The notes under the pieces were generated by a model, which was not told the DNA's origin, did no database searches, and saw only the letters and a list, made by a program, of their open reading frames with translations. The position numbers and the translations under genes were made by a program. Positions 43,859 through 51,875 of a stretch of DNA of 64,000 bases are shown here, one piece after another. The first letter of the stretch is position 1. Every line of letters begins with the position of its first letter. The DNA is taken from NCBI GenBank assembly GCA_934249265.1, contig CAKQKQ010000003.1:35737-99736 (forward strand), read 5' to 3'. The DNA comes from an uncultured Clostridia bacterium (GTDB lineage: Bacteria; Bacillota; Clostridia; Christensenellales; Borkfalkiaceae).

Positions 43859-44714
43859 AATAACCTCCTAAAAGTCCTAAATTATTCCTTTATAACCAAT
43901 TTATTACTATTTTTTTACATTTTAGCAATATTCAATATATCATTAAACGGTTTAAAAGTCAAGAAATTGCGCGCTCGGTGCGTGCGGTTTGACTATTTTT
44001 TACGCAGTTTTCACTTTATGATAAGAGAAAAAACACGCTTGCAAAGGCTTTATTATTCCACCGCAAAGCAAACTTTTAAAGCAAAAACGCGTTTTGCTAA
44101 AGCCCGCAAAGCCTTAAAAACAAAACTCGTCGTTTTTCTCGAACGGCAAAAGCCATATTTTCATAGTATATTATATAAGAAATCGAAAACTTGCTTGCAA
44201 GGGTTTATAATTTTGCATTTTGGTTGCTTAAAACCGTGAAAACAATGCGTTTTTGCATAAGTTTGCAAGGACTTATAAAATTTTAGTTTTAGCCAAAAGA
44301 TTTAATTTTTAAGTGTATTGTATATAATTTGCATGACCGCATATATGGCACATAAAGCCGCAGCGTTTTATTATAATCAAACGATTTATGCCCGCTTAAA
44401 ATATTTTAATTTGGCGCGACGAATAACGTTTGCAAATATTTAATTTTAATGTTATAATCATTGAAATGCTTTGCCGAATTTAAACTTTTGCGCTACATTT
44501 AGCGTTTTAGTGCAATTTAATTGCGTTTTAATCACTTTTAATGTGGCAAAGCCGAATATTTTTGTAAATTTTGCCGTGGCTTTACGGCTTTTTCACCGTT
44601 TTAATTTTTTGCAACTTTAAAATATTAAATATAAGTCAACAGGTTTACATATTCAAGGCGGCTATAATAATGTATTAAAAAACAAGCCGCAACATACGCA
44701 TCAAGGAGAAAAAA
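43859..44714. other. Intergenic region with dispersed repeat copy B
   Basis: No accepted gene in 856 bases; a plus-strand 140-codon frame over 43817-44239 is basic, has no ribosome site, overlaps the DegV start region and runs into the repeat. Contains repeat copy B (44164-44310) and, at 44480-44560, TTTTGCG/TTTTAGTG/TTTTAATC blocks spaced about 20 nt that may be a decayed array. Confidence 0.6.
44164..44310 (-). repeat. Dispersed structured intergenic repeat, copy B
   Basis: Reverse-complement counterpart of 20151-20290. Shares TTAAATCTTTTG at one end, GCAAAAACGCATTGTTTT in the middle, TAAACCCTTGCAAGCAAGTT and TTTCTTATAT at the other end. The central hairpin of copy A is partly lost here, while the AAGT...ACTT pairing is kept. 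Confidence 0.75.
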
Positions 44715-45899
44715 ATGAAAAACGAATACTCTTCGACAACCGCTTGCGCGTATCTGGGGTATATCACGCAAGCGATAGGAATAAATTTAGCACCGCTACT
44801 TTTTTCAACGTTTGCCAGCCGATTTAATATCGCCTTATCTCAACTTACAATGCTTATCATGATAGGCTTTGCAATTCAAATGGCGATAGATGCTTGCGGC
44901 GGCAAACTTATATCGACTTTGGGATATAGAAAGTCAGCCATACTTGCGCACGCACTGTGCTTTATAGGACTTGTTTTGCTGGGTTTTTTGCCTTTTTTAC
45001 TGCAACCGTTTGCTGCAATCGTGGTAGCAACGTCAATTTTATCAATGGGCGCAGGCATGACGGAAGTAATAATCAGTCCGCTTGTAGACGCCCTCCCCGC
45101 AGACGAAAAATCATCTCGTATGAGCCTTTTGCACTCCTTTTATTCTTGGGGTCACATTGCCGTAGTGATAATCACAACAGCGTTTATCGGCGTGTTTTCT
45201 CAAAAGTATTGGTATATTTTACCCTTTATTTGGGCGTTGATTCCTCTTTATAATTCAATTGCGTTTGCAAAAGTTCCGATAATAGAAGAGAGCGAGCAAG
45301 CGTCTTCGTATAAAGGCTTTGTGAAAAACAAAATCTTTCCCGTGTTTTTCATTATGATAATTTGCGCGGGCGCAGCAGAACAAGCGATCGCACAATGGGT
45401 TTCGTACTTTGCCGAAATCACACTCGGGTTCAACAAAACCACGGGCGATTTATTGGGTGTGTGCGGTTTTGCTTTGCTTATGGCTGTGTCGAGAACTTTT
45501 TACGGCTTGTTCGGGGCAAAACTCAACTTGACAAAGTACATAATTTTCAGCGCGATAGGCATGACGATAGGCTTGTTATTGCTTGCGTTCAGCCCTATAC
45601 CCGTTTTGTCGCTTTTGGCGGCTTCGCTGTGTGGACTGTGCGTGGGAATAATGTGGCCGGGGATACTCTCTCTTTCGTCAAACGTGTTCCCTCTCGGCGG
45701 TGCAAAAATGTTTTCACTTCTCGCCCTCGGCGGCGATATCGGCTGCCTTTCTGGACCTGTAATTGTCGGTTTTACAGCAAACGTATTCTCCTTAAACGTC
45801 GGTTTTGCAATTTCTGCAATTTTCCCGTTTGTACTTTTAATAGGCGCGCTCGTCACTAAAAAGCACTATAAACAAACGCCGATTAACGGCAAAAATTGA
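44715..45899 (+). CDS. MFS transporter
   Basis: 394 aa with 12 hydrophobic helices spread over the whole length, typical for the major facilitator superfamily; the layout resembles the fucose-permease-like branch (ALVNMYA-type motif replaced by GAGMTEVIISPLVDALPADE after helix 4, and SFYSWGHIAVV). AAGGAG lies 6 nt before the ATG. It stands alone on the plus strand after a long repeat-bearing gap. The substrate cannot be read; a sugar is plausible for the branch. Confidence 0.9.
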   Translation: MKNEYSSTTACAYLGYITQAIGINLAPLLFSTFASRFNIALSQLTMLIMIGFAIQMAIDACGGKLISTLGYRKSAILAHALCFIGLVLLGFLPFLLQPFAAIVVATSILSMGAGMTEVIISPLVDALPADEKSSRMSLLHSFYSWGHIAVVIITTAFIGVFSQKYWYILPFIWALIPLYNSIAFAKVPIIEESEQASSYKGFVKNKIFPVFFIMIICAGAAEQAIAQWVSYFAEITLGFNKTTGDLLGVCGFALLMAVSRTFYGLFGAKLNLTKYIIFSAIGMTIGLLLLAFSPIPVLSLLAASLCGLCVGIMWPGILSLSSNVFPLGGAKMFSLLALGGDIGCLSGPVIVGFTANVFSLNVGFAISAIFPFVLLIGALVTKKHYKQTPINGKN

Positions 45900-46156
45900 T
45901 TGCGCTTAAATAATTTTAATGCGCTTTTAATGGCGATTTTGCGGCTTGCGAAAAGATTTTAATCGACTAACAAAAAGTAAAATTTAATAAAAATTTAGTA
46001 AAATTTTGGCAACCTTTAAAGAATAGAAATCTCAATAAAACTTTGGCTGAAACTACCCTTTACCGCTAAAACAAATGTAAACAAGGCGGTTACGGTTTTT
46101 GTGGTTCTGCTTTTTGTCGCGACATAAAAAATTCACAAATCTTTATAAAAATATGT

Positions 46157-46186
46157 ACGGCGGGTAAATAAAACCCGCCGTTTTTT
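46157..46186. terminator. Terminator between MFS and CotF-like genes
   Basis: ACGGCGGG/CCCGCCGT stem (46157-46181), 9-nt loop, TTTTTT on the plus strand. It serves the plus-strand MFS gene and possibly also the minus-strand spore-coat gene whose stop is at 46188. Confidence 0.75.
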
Positions 46187-46187
46187 G

Positions 46188-46472
46188 TTATCCTAACTGT
46201 GATTTTATCGATCTGAATTTTTCCGCTTGCTCGTCAATAACGGTTTTGTTGGCGGGCTTGGTTTGGTAATAATCGTTCTTTTGCATGGTGCTGAAAATCA
46301 AATATTGGTCCTCGGCGGTCTCGTTTAAATTGGTTTTAAATAAGGTGCGCACGTTTTTCGCCTCCGCCTCGATAAGCGCAGTGCCGTACAATGCAACCAT
46401 TTGTTTTTCGTCGTTTAACAAGTCTTGCAAACTATCTTTTTCGTTGAGCATAAAATCGCTTTTTTTAAACAT
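46188..46472 (-). CDS. CotF-like spore coat family protein
   Basis: 94 aa matching the Coat F four-helix family pattern: LNEKDSLQDLLNDEKQMVAL, YGTALIEAEAKNVRTLFKTN, then a Gln/Tyr-rich end (IFSTMQKNDYYQTKPANKT), the usual YY-QTKPA-like motif near the C-terminus. A perfect AGGAGGT site precedes the ATG. The second of two small genes 14 nt apart. In spore formers these coat the spore; in others related small proteins are of unknown use. Its presence suggests descent from a spore-forming lineage. Confidence 0.85.
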   Translation of the reverse strand: MFKKSDFMLNEKDSLQDLLNDEKQMVALYGTALIEAEAKNVRTLFKTNLNETAEDQYLIFSTMQKNDYYQTKPANKTVIDEQAEKFRSIKSQLG

Positions 46473-46486
46473 TTTATTATACCTCC

Positions 46487-46669
46487 TTAAGAAATCATGT
46501 TTAAAAGAGAATTAAATCTCTTTTGATGATTGTTTGCCACTTGTTCCATTTTTGCGGCAATTTCGCCGTCGGTAATCGTCTTTGAATACAATCGCGCTTT
46601 TTTGCAAACCGTGCTTTCAAAAGTCAATAAATCCGAAATCATATTTACTTCTTTTTCCGTTAGTTTCAT
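46487..46669 (-). CDS. Small CotF-like partner protein
   Basis: 60 aa, two helices (LTEKEVNMISDLLTFESTVC, then IAAKMEQVANNHQKRFNSLL), of the kind usually found next to CotF-like genes. The start at 46669 is chosen for its AGGAGG site 6 nt upstream; an upstream start would add 12 residues with no site. It ends 14 nt before the CotF-like gene, so the two form an operon. Heterodimer formation with its neighbour is inference. Confidence 0.8.
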   Translation of the reverse strand: MKLTEKEVNMISDLLTFESTVCKKARLYSKTITDGEIAAKMEQVANNHQKRFNSLLNMIS

Positions 46670-46888
46670 TAAAAACCTCCTTTTATTCGACAGAAATTTG
46701 TGCATTTTGCTTTTCGTTTAATCTCGTTTCTGTCAGTCAACCCTATTATCGACTTGCGACTGTTTTTTTATACTAAAATATAAAAAATGTTTTTAATTTC
46801 TCATTTTATATGCAAAAAGAAGTAAAAAAAGACAAGTCTATTACTTGTTTTAATACAAATTATATCAATTATCAATAACAATATATAG

Positions 46889-46933
46889 AAAAAATGGTAG
46901 CAAGCCACTTTTCATTGACTGCTACCATTTTTA
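46889..46933. terminator. Bidirectional terminator
   Basis: AAAATGGTAGCA / TGCTACCATTTT stem of 12-13 bp with an 18-nt loop and T-runs on both sides. Confidence 0.75.
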
Positions 46934-46964
46934 GATAATTTTTAATAAATTAAAATCTATTGTT

Positions 46965-47039
46965 TTAAATCGAACCAACAAATAATAATACTAACACCTC
47001 TACAATCGACAAAATTGTATCCAAAATCAAATTTTCCAT
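46965..47039 (-). CDS. Possible hydrophobic micro-peptide (24 aa)
   Basis: Frame starting at the ATG at 47039: MENLILDTILSIVEVLVLLF and four more residues. It is one continuous membrane helix with acidic residues at the start, and it ends 31 nt before a strong terminator, the arrangement seen for small membrane peptides including type I toxins. Against it: no ribosome site and no basic tail. It follows the 149-aa membrane protein gene by 93 nt. Low confidence. Confidence 0.25.
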   Translation of the reverse strand: MENLILDTILSIVEVLVLLFVGSI

Positions 47040-47132
47040 TGAATTCGCAAAATTTAAAAGCAATATTACTCTTAATATAAAGCAAATATACTCGCTATAA
47101 AGCCAATTTCAAATCGTAAATAAGCCCTCTAT

Positions 47133-47582
47133 TTATCTTCGATTCTTCTCAAATTGAAGTGCCAACAAAAAGTATATAAAACCTATCGCAAGCGAAATAA
47201 TCGTAATAATGCAATCGTAAATTATATCCGACGTAGTGAAGCCCCCGATCGGATCTCCGAATAAATATTCTAAACCGAATACTGCCCACATGAGAGTTAT
47301 AAACCCGACAGACATTATTGCGGCGAAAATATAAGGTTTTTGGGAATAAAACACTGCGCCAACAAACCAATGAGAGATAATCAGCAATGCCAAATAAAAT
47401 ACCGCAAATACAAATAACATTGTAAAATCGCCAACATAGTTTGGCTCGATTTCATAATGCTCAAACAACATTTGCCTAACCCCTTGATTAACTCCATACT
47501 CGTATAATATCTTTCCGAATGTGGACAGAAAAGCGATAAACACTAACACTCTATTAAGGTAGAGTAATTTTTTGTTTTTCAT
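47133..47582 (-). CDS. Four-helix membrane protein, uncharacterised
   Basis: 149 aa with four predicted membrane helices (about residues 9-28, 52-75, 84-105 and 120-142) and short loops; the loop after helix 1 (YEYGVNQGVRQMLFEHYEIEP) is polar. The start at 47582 has only a weak upstream purine run (GAGGTAAAAA), about 5-9 nt away. No family recognised. It stands between the CotF-like pair and the SecB-like gene and may share a terminator at 46889-46933. Confidence 0.75.
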   Translation of the reverse strand: MKNKKLLYLNRVLVFIAFLSTFGKILYEYGVNQGVRQMLFEHYEIEPNYVGDFTMLFVFAVFYLALLIISHWFVGAVFYSQKPYIFAAIMSVGFITLMWAVFGLEYLFGDPIGGFTTSDIIYDCIITIISLAIGFIYFLLALQFEKNRR

Positions 47583-47722
47583 TTTTTACCTCAATTATTA
47601 TTGGTTTACTTAATAAATTAAGCATTGTTTAGCATACTCGTATATTATTGATAATTTTCAAGCGATTGTTTAAAATTTGATTAAATCACAAATTTATCAA
47701 GCGCAATTACTTAATGTAAACT

Positions 47723-48139
47723 TTAATTAAAATTAGGACCTACTTCGTTTTCTTTTGAAAGGTTTACCATTTCGGCAACGTCGATAATGGGCAAGAAATA
47801 TGCCGGAATATTACAGTCCGCAGTAATTGACGCAACCGTAGAATGAAGATACGGCATAAGTTGGCGCAAGCACGCTTTGAGACGAATTTTGTTGTCTTCG
47901 GGTGCGTAATCGCCCATTGCAAAGCCGCCCACAAGGCTGACTTGCAAATCAAACGGGGTGGGATTACTTTGTTCGTTTGTCACCGTAACGCCGAGATTAA
48001 CGAAAAGCATTTTGCCGTTTACGCCCATTTTGCAGTCGAACCTCGGCTTTAATTGAAATTTAGTATCGGGCTTTACTTGTTCGTTGTATTTAAAATCTAT
48101 TTTGTTTACCCTGTAAAAGGTCATTTTAATTTCTTCCAT
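47723..48139 (-). CDS. SecB-like chaperone family protein
   Basis: 138 aa. The C-terminal half has the family pattern LRQLMPYLHSTVASITADCN-IPAYFLPIIDVAEM, matching the helix plus PPxxF-like end of SecB-type proteins, and the N-terminal half is a beta-sheet section (VNLGVTVTNEQSNPTPFDLQVSLVGGF). SecB proteins hold export substrates unfolded for SecA. Canonical SecB is proteobacterial; solitary relatives in Firmicutes have poorly known roles and some guard toxin-antitoxin pairs, but no such pair is adjacent here. AAAGGAG precedes the ATG. Given the many giant exported proteins in this genome, an export role is attractive but unproven. Confidence 0.75.
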   Translation of the reverse strand: MEEIKMTFYRVNKIDFKYNEQVKPDTKFQLKPRFDCKMGVNGKMLFVNLGVTVTNEQSNPTPFDLQVSLVGGFAMGDYAPEDNKIRLKACLRQLMPYLHSTVASITADCNIPAYFLPIIDVAEMVNLSKENEVGPNFN

Positions 48140-48311
48140 GTTTTTGCTCCTTTTCTGCTTTGCGCAATTTTTATTTGATTATATCATTATATCTTTAAAT
48201 TGTCAAGACCGCATATTTTTAAAACCCTAATTAAGCCGACTTTGTTTGTCGAAATTAATCGTTTTTAATTTCTTTTAAAAATATCAAGCCTTAAATTTTT
48301 ACCGTTTTTGA

Positions 48312-48331
48312 CGTTTTTACGCAATACGTAT
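48312..48331. repeat. 20-nt dispersed repeat, copy 2
   Basis: Identical to 41566-41585; its last base is the end of the GH2 stop codon, so it forms the very start of that gene's 3' untranslated region. Confidence 0.6.
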
Positions 48332-50010
48332 CACTCTAAAACGGCATTTTTAAGTTTTTGAGAAACCTCGAAAAACTCTTCTTTTTCTATCTTTTGCACT
48401 TTTCTGTCATAAGTAAGTATGCCGTTTGTTTCGTCCTCGACGTCGCTGACTTGGGTGTAAATCGCCGCACACAAACCCTTTTTAACAAGCGGCAACACCT
48501 CGTTGTTATACAGAGAAAAAACCGCTTTTTTAAATTCGGTTAAATCGGTAAATTTTTTATAGCCGTAAGTTTTTTTCTCGTTTGCCGAGTGCCCTTCCGC
48601 CTTATAAGAGTATCCGCCGAATTCGGAAAGCACTTGCGGCTTGTCGTCTTTGCCGATTTTGAGTTTTTTGAAATAAATATGCAAACTTTCGACGTCGCTT
48701 GTATTGCGTTTAAACCACCCCGACGTGCTGTCGATAAAGCGCGTTGAGTCTTCGTTTTTAATTATTTCGTAAAGTTCGTCGGCGCAAAACTGCCCCCAAC
48801 CTTCGTTGAAAATCGTCCAATAGCATATGCACGGATGATTTTTGAGCAAGTTTACCGTTTCTTTGGCGAATTTGATAAAGTTGTCGCGGGTTTCTTTGTC
48901 TTTATGTCTGTTTACATCGTCGCGCTTAATTACCCCCACGGTCGGCAAAACCGTATCGCCGAAAAACGAATAATCGCCGCAGTTTACCATGTCTTGAAAG
49001 ACTACCATACCCAGCCTGTCGCACTCGTAATAAAACCTTTCGGGTTCGACCTTTATGTGTTTTCTTAAAGTGTTGAAACCGAGTTCCTTCATCTTTATTA
49101 TATCGTCGCGCATGCACTGTTCGTCGGCGGGCGTGTAAATTCCGTCGCTATAATACCCTTGGTCCAAAAGCCCGTGGAAAAAGTAAGGTTGACCGTTTAA
49201 ACAAAGCCGTTTTTTGCCGTTTAGAGTTTTAACTTCAAGCGTCCTTAAAGCGAAATACGACTCGACTTTATCCTCTCCCGAAACAACGGTGAAATAATAA
49301 AGTTTGGGGTTTTCGGGCGACCAATACTCGGGCGACTCGACGGTAAAACTCGCTTTGCCGTCAACCAACTCATACCCTTTTCTTTCAAAAATTACTTTTC
49401 CGTTTTCTACCCCGTCCACACTCACAGTGACTTGATTTTTATCGCTAAACACTTGCACGTCTTTGATATATTTATCGGGCACGACTTCGAGCCAAACCGT
49501 TTGCCAAATGCCCGACACGGGAGTGTACCACATGCCGCCGCGCTTGACTTTTTGTTTGCCCCAAGGCAGTTTGTGCGAAAGGTCGTCTTTGACTATTACT
49601 TTGATTAAATTTTCTTTGCCTACGTAGTCCGTGACGTCAAACGAGAAAGGCAAAATGCCCTCATGTTTGCCCACAAACAAGCCGTTTATATACACTTCGG
49701 CGATTTGGTCGACCGCACCGAAATGAAGAATAACCCTTTTCCCGTTTAAATTTTCGTCTATAAAAAACGTCCTTTCGTAGTTGAATACAGTGCCTTTTTC
49801 AAAGGTCTCGTTTATGCCCGACAAAAGACTTTCCACGCAATACGGAACGGTGATTTTGCCAATTTTATCGCAACCGTTTGTCGTAAAGAAGTCCCAAACG
49901 CCGTTTAAGTTGACCCAATTTTCTCTTTGCATACGCGGGCGCGGATATTCTTTTAAAGGTAAATTTTTATCGAAATTTTCCCCGTAAGGCGTGTATAAAT
50001 GTTTTATCAT
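48331..50010 (-). CDS. Glycoside hydrolase family 2 protein (beta-galactosidase/glucuronidase-like)
   Basis: 559 aa, cytosolic (no signal peptide). Domain order: sugar-binding jelly roll (about 1-165; WVNLNGVWDFFTTN), Ig-like domain (about 165-255), TIM barrel (about 255-555; ARKHIKVEPERFYYECDRLG-like region). Acid/base Glu in FNEGWGQF (about 402) and nucleophile Glu in LSEFGGY (about 463) are both present. Shorter than LacZ and similar to compact beta-glucuronidase or beta-galactosidase types; the exact sugar is not readable. Its ATG overlaps the stop of the MFS transporter gene (TAATG), so imported oligosaccharide is the likely substrate. Confidence 0.93.
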   Translation of the reverse strand: MIKHLYTPYGENFDKNLPLKEYPRPRMQRENWVNLNGVWDFFTTNGCDKIGKITVPYCVESLLSGINETFEKGTVFNYERTFFIDENLNGKRVILHFGAVDQIAEVYINGLFVGKHEGILPFSFDVTDYVGKENLIKVIVKDDLSHKLPWGKQKVKRGGMWYTPVSGIWQTVWLEVVPDKYIKDVQVFSDKNQVTVSVDGVENGKVIFERKGYELVDGKASFTVESPEYWSPENPKLYYFTVVSGEDKVESYFALRTLEVKTLNGKKRLCLNGQPYFFHGLLDQGYYSDGIYTPADEQCMRDDIIKMKELGFNTLRKHIKVEPERFYYECDRLGMVVFQDMVNCGDYSFFGDTVLPTVGVIKRDDVNRHKDKETRDNFIKFAKETVNLLKNHPCICYWTIFNEGWGQFCADELYEIIKNEDSTRFIDSTSGWFKRNTSDVESLHIYFKKLKIGKDDKPQVLSEFGGYSYKAEGHSANEKKTYGYKKFTDLTEFKKAVFSLYNNEVLPLVKKGLCAAIYTQVSDVEDETNGILTYDRKVQKIEKEEFFEVSQKLKNAVLE

Positions 50011-51344
50011 TATTTATTCTCCTTTGCGCCGTTTTTGCTTTTTAAGGCGAAATACAAAACTATTCCCGCGATTAAAAGTGCGACCACGACGGCGGCGGCG
50101 ATAAATATGTTTGCGTTGGGCAAAAACGATTCCGTTCCGTCGCTGCTTTGAATTTTACCTGCGTTTTTAAGCACCGTCGCGCCGATAAACGGACCGATTA
50201 CCCCCGGTAAAAGCACTTGACCGATTATGCGCAAACCTTGAAATCTGCCCGCCATGCTTTCGGGTGTGCGCTCTCTTATTTTTGCGCCGAACACTGCCAT
50301 GCCCGTCAAATATCCCGCCATCATAAGAAGCGAGCCGAAAAACACTATCGCTTTCATTGCCGCGCCGCGCACCTTTATCACTTGCGGGAACAAATACAAT
50401 ATAAAGCAACCCAAAAACAAGCAAATAAGGCTGGGCAAAACGGTGTTTTTAAAGCCGAATTTATCGTATAATCTGCCGTAAAGCGCAGTCGCGACCGACG
50501 CCAAAATTATTGCGGGTGCCATGATAATTACGTAGTTTGCGATATCGAGCGTTTTTTCGTAATAAATAATGAGATACGGCATAAAAATTTGTATCGAAAT
50601 GCCGAAAACCATAAACGCTATTAAAGACACGTAAAGTCCCGAATTGCTTTTAATAACCGACGGTTTAAAGCCGTAAACTATAGTTTTAAAATACCCGAGT
50701 TCGTCCGATTTTATACTTGTAGGTTCGTCGATGATGAAAAAGCCGAGCACGCCGATTAAAGACACGGCAACGCCGATAATTATGTAAATGACGCTCCACG
50801 AATTTGCCTTGTCGAGGTCAAAACCCATAAACCCGCCGAACACAACGAGTATCGCAATAAGCGGCATCATTGAATTTATGCCTTCCGCTTTACCCCTGTC
50901 GCCGTCGCTTGTACAGTCGGTAAGCCAAGCGTTGAAACATGCGTCGTTGGCGGTAGACCCGAAAAAGGTCATTACGCAGTCCATTATTATTACCAAAGAA
51001 ACACCCACCGTTGCGGCATTTGCCACGCCCGCAAACGTAGACGAAATGAAATCTTTTCTTATAAAGGCAAAAAGCAAAATCGATATACCCCACAAAATAT
51101 ATCCCGCGCACATGAAAATTTTGCGTTTGCCCACCTTGTCCGAAAGCGCGCCCATAAACACCGTGGTAAGCGTAGCCGCCACCGCGCTTGCCCCGACCAT
51201 TAGCGATATGTCGCTTGCGGAAGCGTTGAACATTTTGTAAATAAACACGTTGAAATACATGTTTTCGATTACCCACGCGATTTGCCCCACAAGGCTGAAT
51301 ATCACAAGGGTAAGATAAAATTTGCTTTTCGTTTTGCTACTCAT
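50010..51344 (-). CDS. MFS transporter, likely glycoside importer paired with GH2
   Basis: 444 aa with 12 membrane helices. The segment GALSDKVGKRKIFMCAGYIL between helices 2 and 3 matches the MFS motif A. The C-terminal tail is basic. AAAGGGAT precedes the ATG. Translationally coupled to the GH2 gene by a one-base overlap. The 531-bp upstream gap holds a perfect palindrome (51449-51470) and a leader hairpin (51378-51415). It probably imports the GH2 substrate; this is inferred from the pairing. Confidence 0.9.
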   Translation of the reverse strand: MSSKTKSKFYLTLVIFSLVGQIAWVIENMYFNVFIYKMFNASASDISLMVGASAVAATLTTVFMGALSDKVGKRKIFMCAGYILWGISILLFAFIRKDFISSTFAGVANAATVGVSLVIIMDCVMTFFGSTANDACFNAWLTDCTSDGDRGKAEGINSMMPLIAILVVFGGFMGFDLDKANSWSVIYIIIGVAVSLIGVLGFFIIDEPTSIKSDELGYFKTIVYGFKPSVIKSNSGLYVSLIAFMVFGISIQIFMPYLIIYYEKTLDIANYVIIMAPAIILASVATALYGRLYDKFGFKNTVLPSLICLFLGCFILYLFPQVIKVRGAAMKAIVFFGSLLMMAGYLTGMAVFGAKIRERTPESMAGRFQGLRIIGQVLLPGVIGPFIGATVLKNAGKIQSSDGTESFLPNANIFIAAAVVVALLIAGIVLYFALKSKNGAKENK

Positions 51345-51377
51345 AATTTATCCCTTTAAATTTAACTTTAATTTTGC

Positions 51378-51415
51378 CGAGCGGCTTTGCGTTTAGCCGA
51401 CACTTTAGCCGCTCG
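51378..51415 (-). promoter_or_regulatory. Leader hairpin of the MFS-GH2 pair
   Basis: Perfect 9-bp inverted repeat CGAGCGGCT / AGCCGCTCG with a 20-nt loop, 34 nt upstream of the MFS start. A possible promoter on the minus strand (TTGCGG, 17 bp, TACAAC) would put the hairpin at the transcript 5' end, where it could stabilise the mRNA or regulate it. Confidence 0.45.
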
Positions 51416-51448
51416 TTGTACTACCACTTTATTTATGCCGCAAACATT

Positions 51449-51470
51449 ACGTATATACGAGTATATACGT
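51449..51470. promoter_or_regulatory. Operator-like 22-bp palindrome upstream of MFS-GH2
   Basis: ACGTATATAC-GA-GTATATACGT: two perfect 10-bp arms with a 2-bp centre, about 105-126 bp upstream of the MFS start and immediately upstream of the candidate -35. The form suits a dimeric regulator of GntR or LacI type; no such gene is in the window. Confidence 0.55.
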
Positions 51471-51806
51471 CGCCGCTTTTTCAATTATAACACCGATGTC
51501 GATTAAATGCAATATCAAAATTAAAAATCGCTTATAAAATAACGCAATTTTTACATTTTCTCAAGTCCAACGTCTTTAAAGGCTTAAAACACCGCCTTTA
51601 AATAAGGTTTAAAAGCATTTTTACATAATGCAAACGCGGTCGATAAAGCAAAAAATCGACAATTTTACAGCATACGTACGCCGTAAAGCGCACAAGCACA
51701 CTTAATTTTAACCGCCATTATCGGCAATTATCCGATAACTTTCGGCGCGCAACAAAACGATTAAACCCGTAACGCGACTTATAATATACGGCAATTACGA
51801 TAGCGT

Positions 51807-51844
51807 AAAAAATGCGGTTGCTCGCATTAATGCGAGCAACCGCA
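51807..51844 (-). terminator. Terminator of the secreted esterase gene
   Basis: Perfect 15-bp stem TGCGGTTGCTCGCAT / ATGCGAGCAACCGCA with a 2-nt centre, followed on the minus strand by TTTTTT, 31 nt beyond the stop codon. One of the strongest terminators in the window. Confidence 0.9.
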
Positions 51845-51875
51845 ATAAAATTATATTTTTAGTCTTTAAAATTTA

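Larger units (their letters stand above)
46670..47132. other. Intergenic region with terminator and possible micro-peptide
   Basis: Mostly AT-rich. Holds the hairpin at 46889-46933 and a 24-codon hydrophobic frame (46965-47039) described separately. Nothing else is supported. Confidence 0.55.
51345..51875. other. Intergenic region with operator-like palindrome, leader hairpin and terminator
   Basis: No gene seen in 531 bases. Contains a leader hairpin (51378-51415), a 22-bp palindrome (51449-51470), an unremarkable AT-rich middle and the esterase-gene terminator (51807-51844). Confidence 0.7.

Noticed and set aside
43817..44239. 140-codon plus-strand frame
   Set aside because: Overlaps the DegV start and its ribosome site on the opposite strand and extends into the dispersed repeat; no ribosome site.
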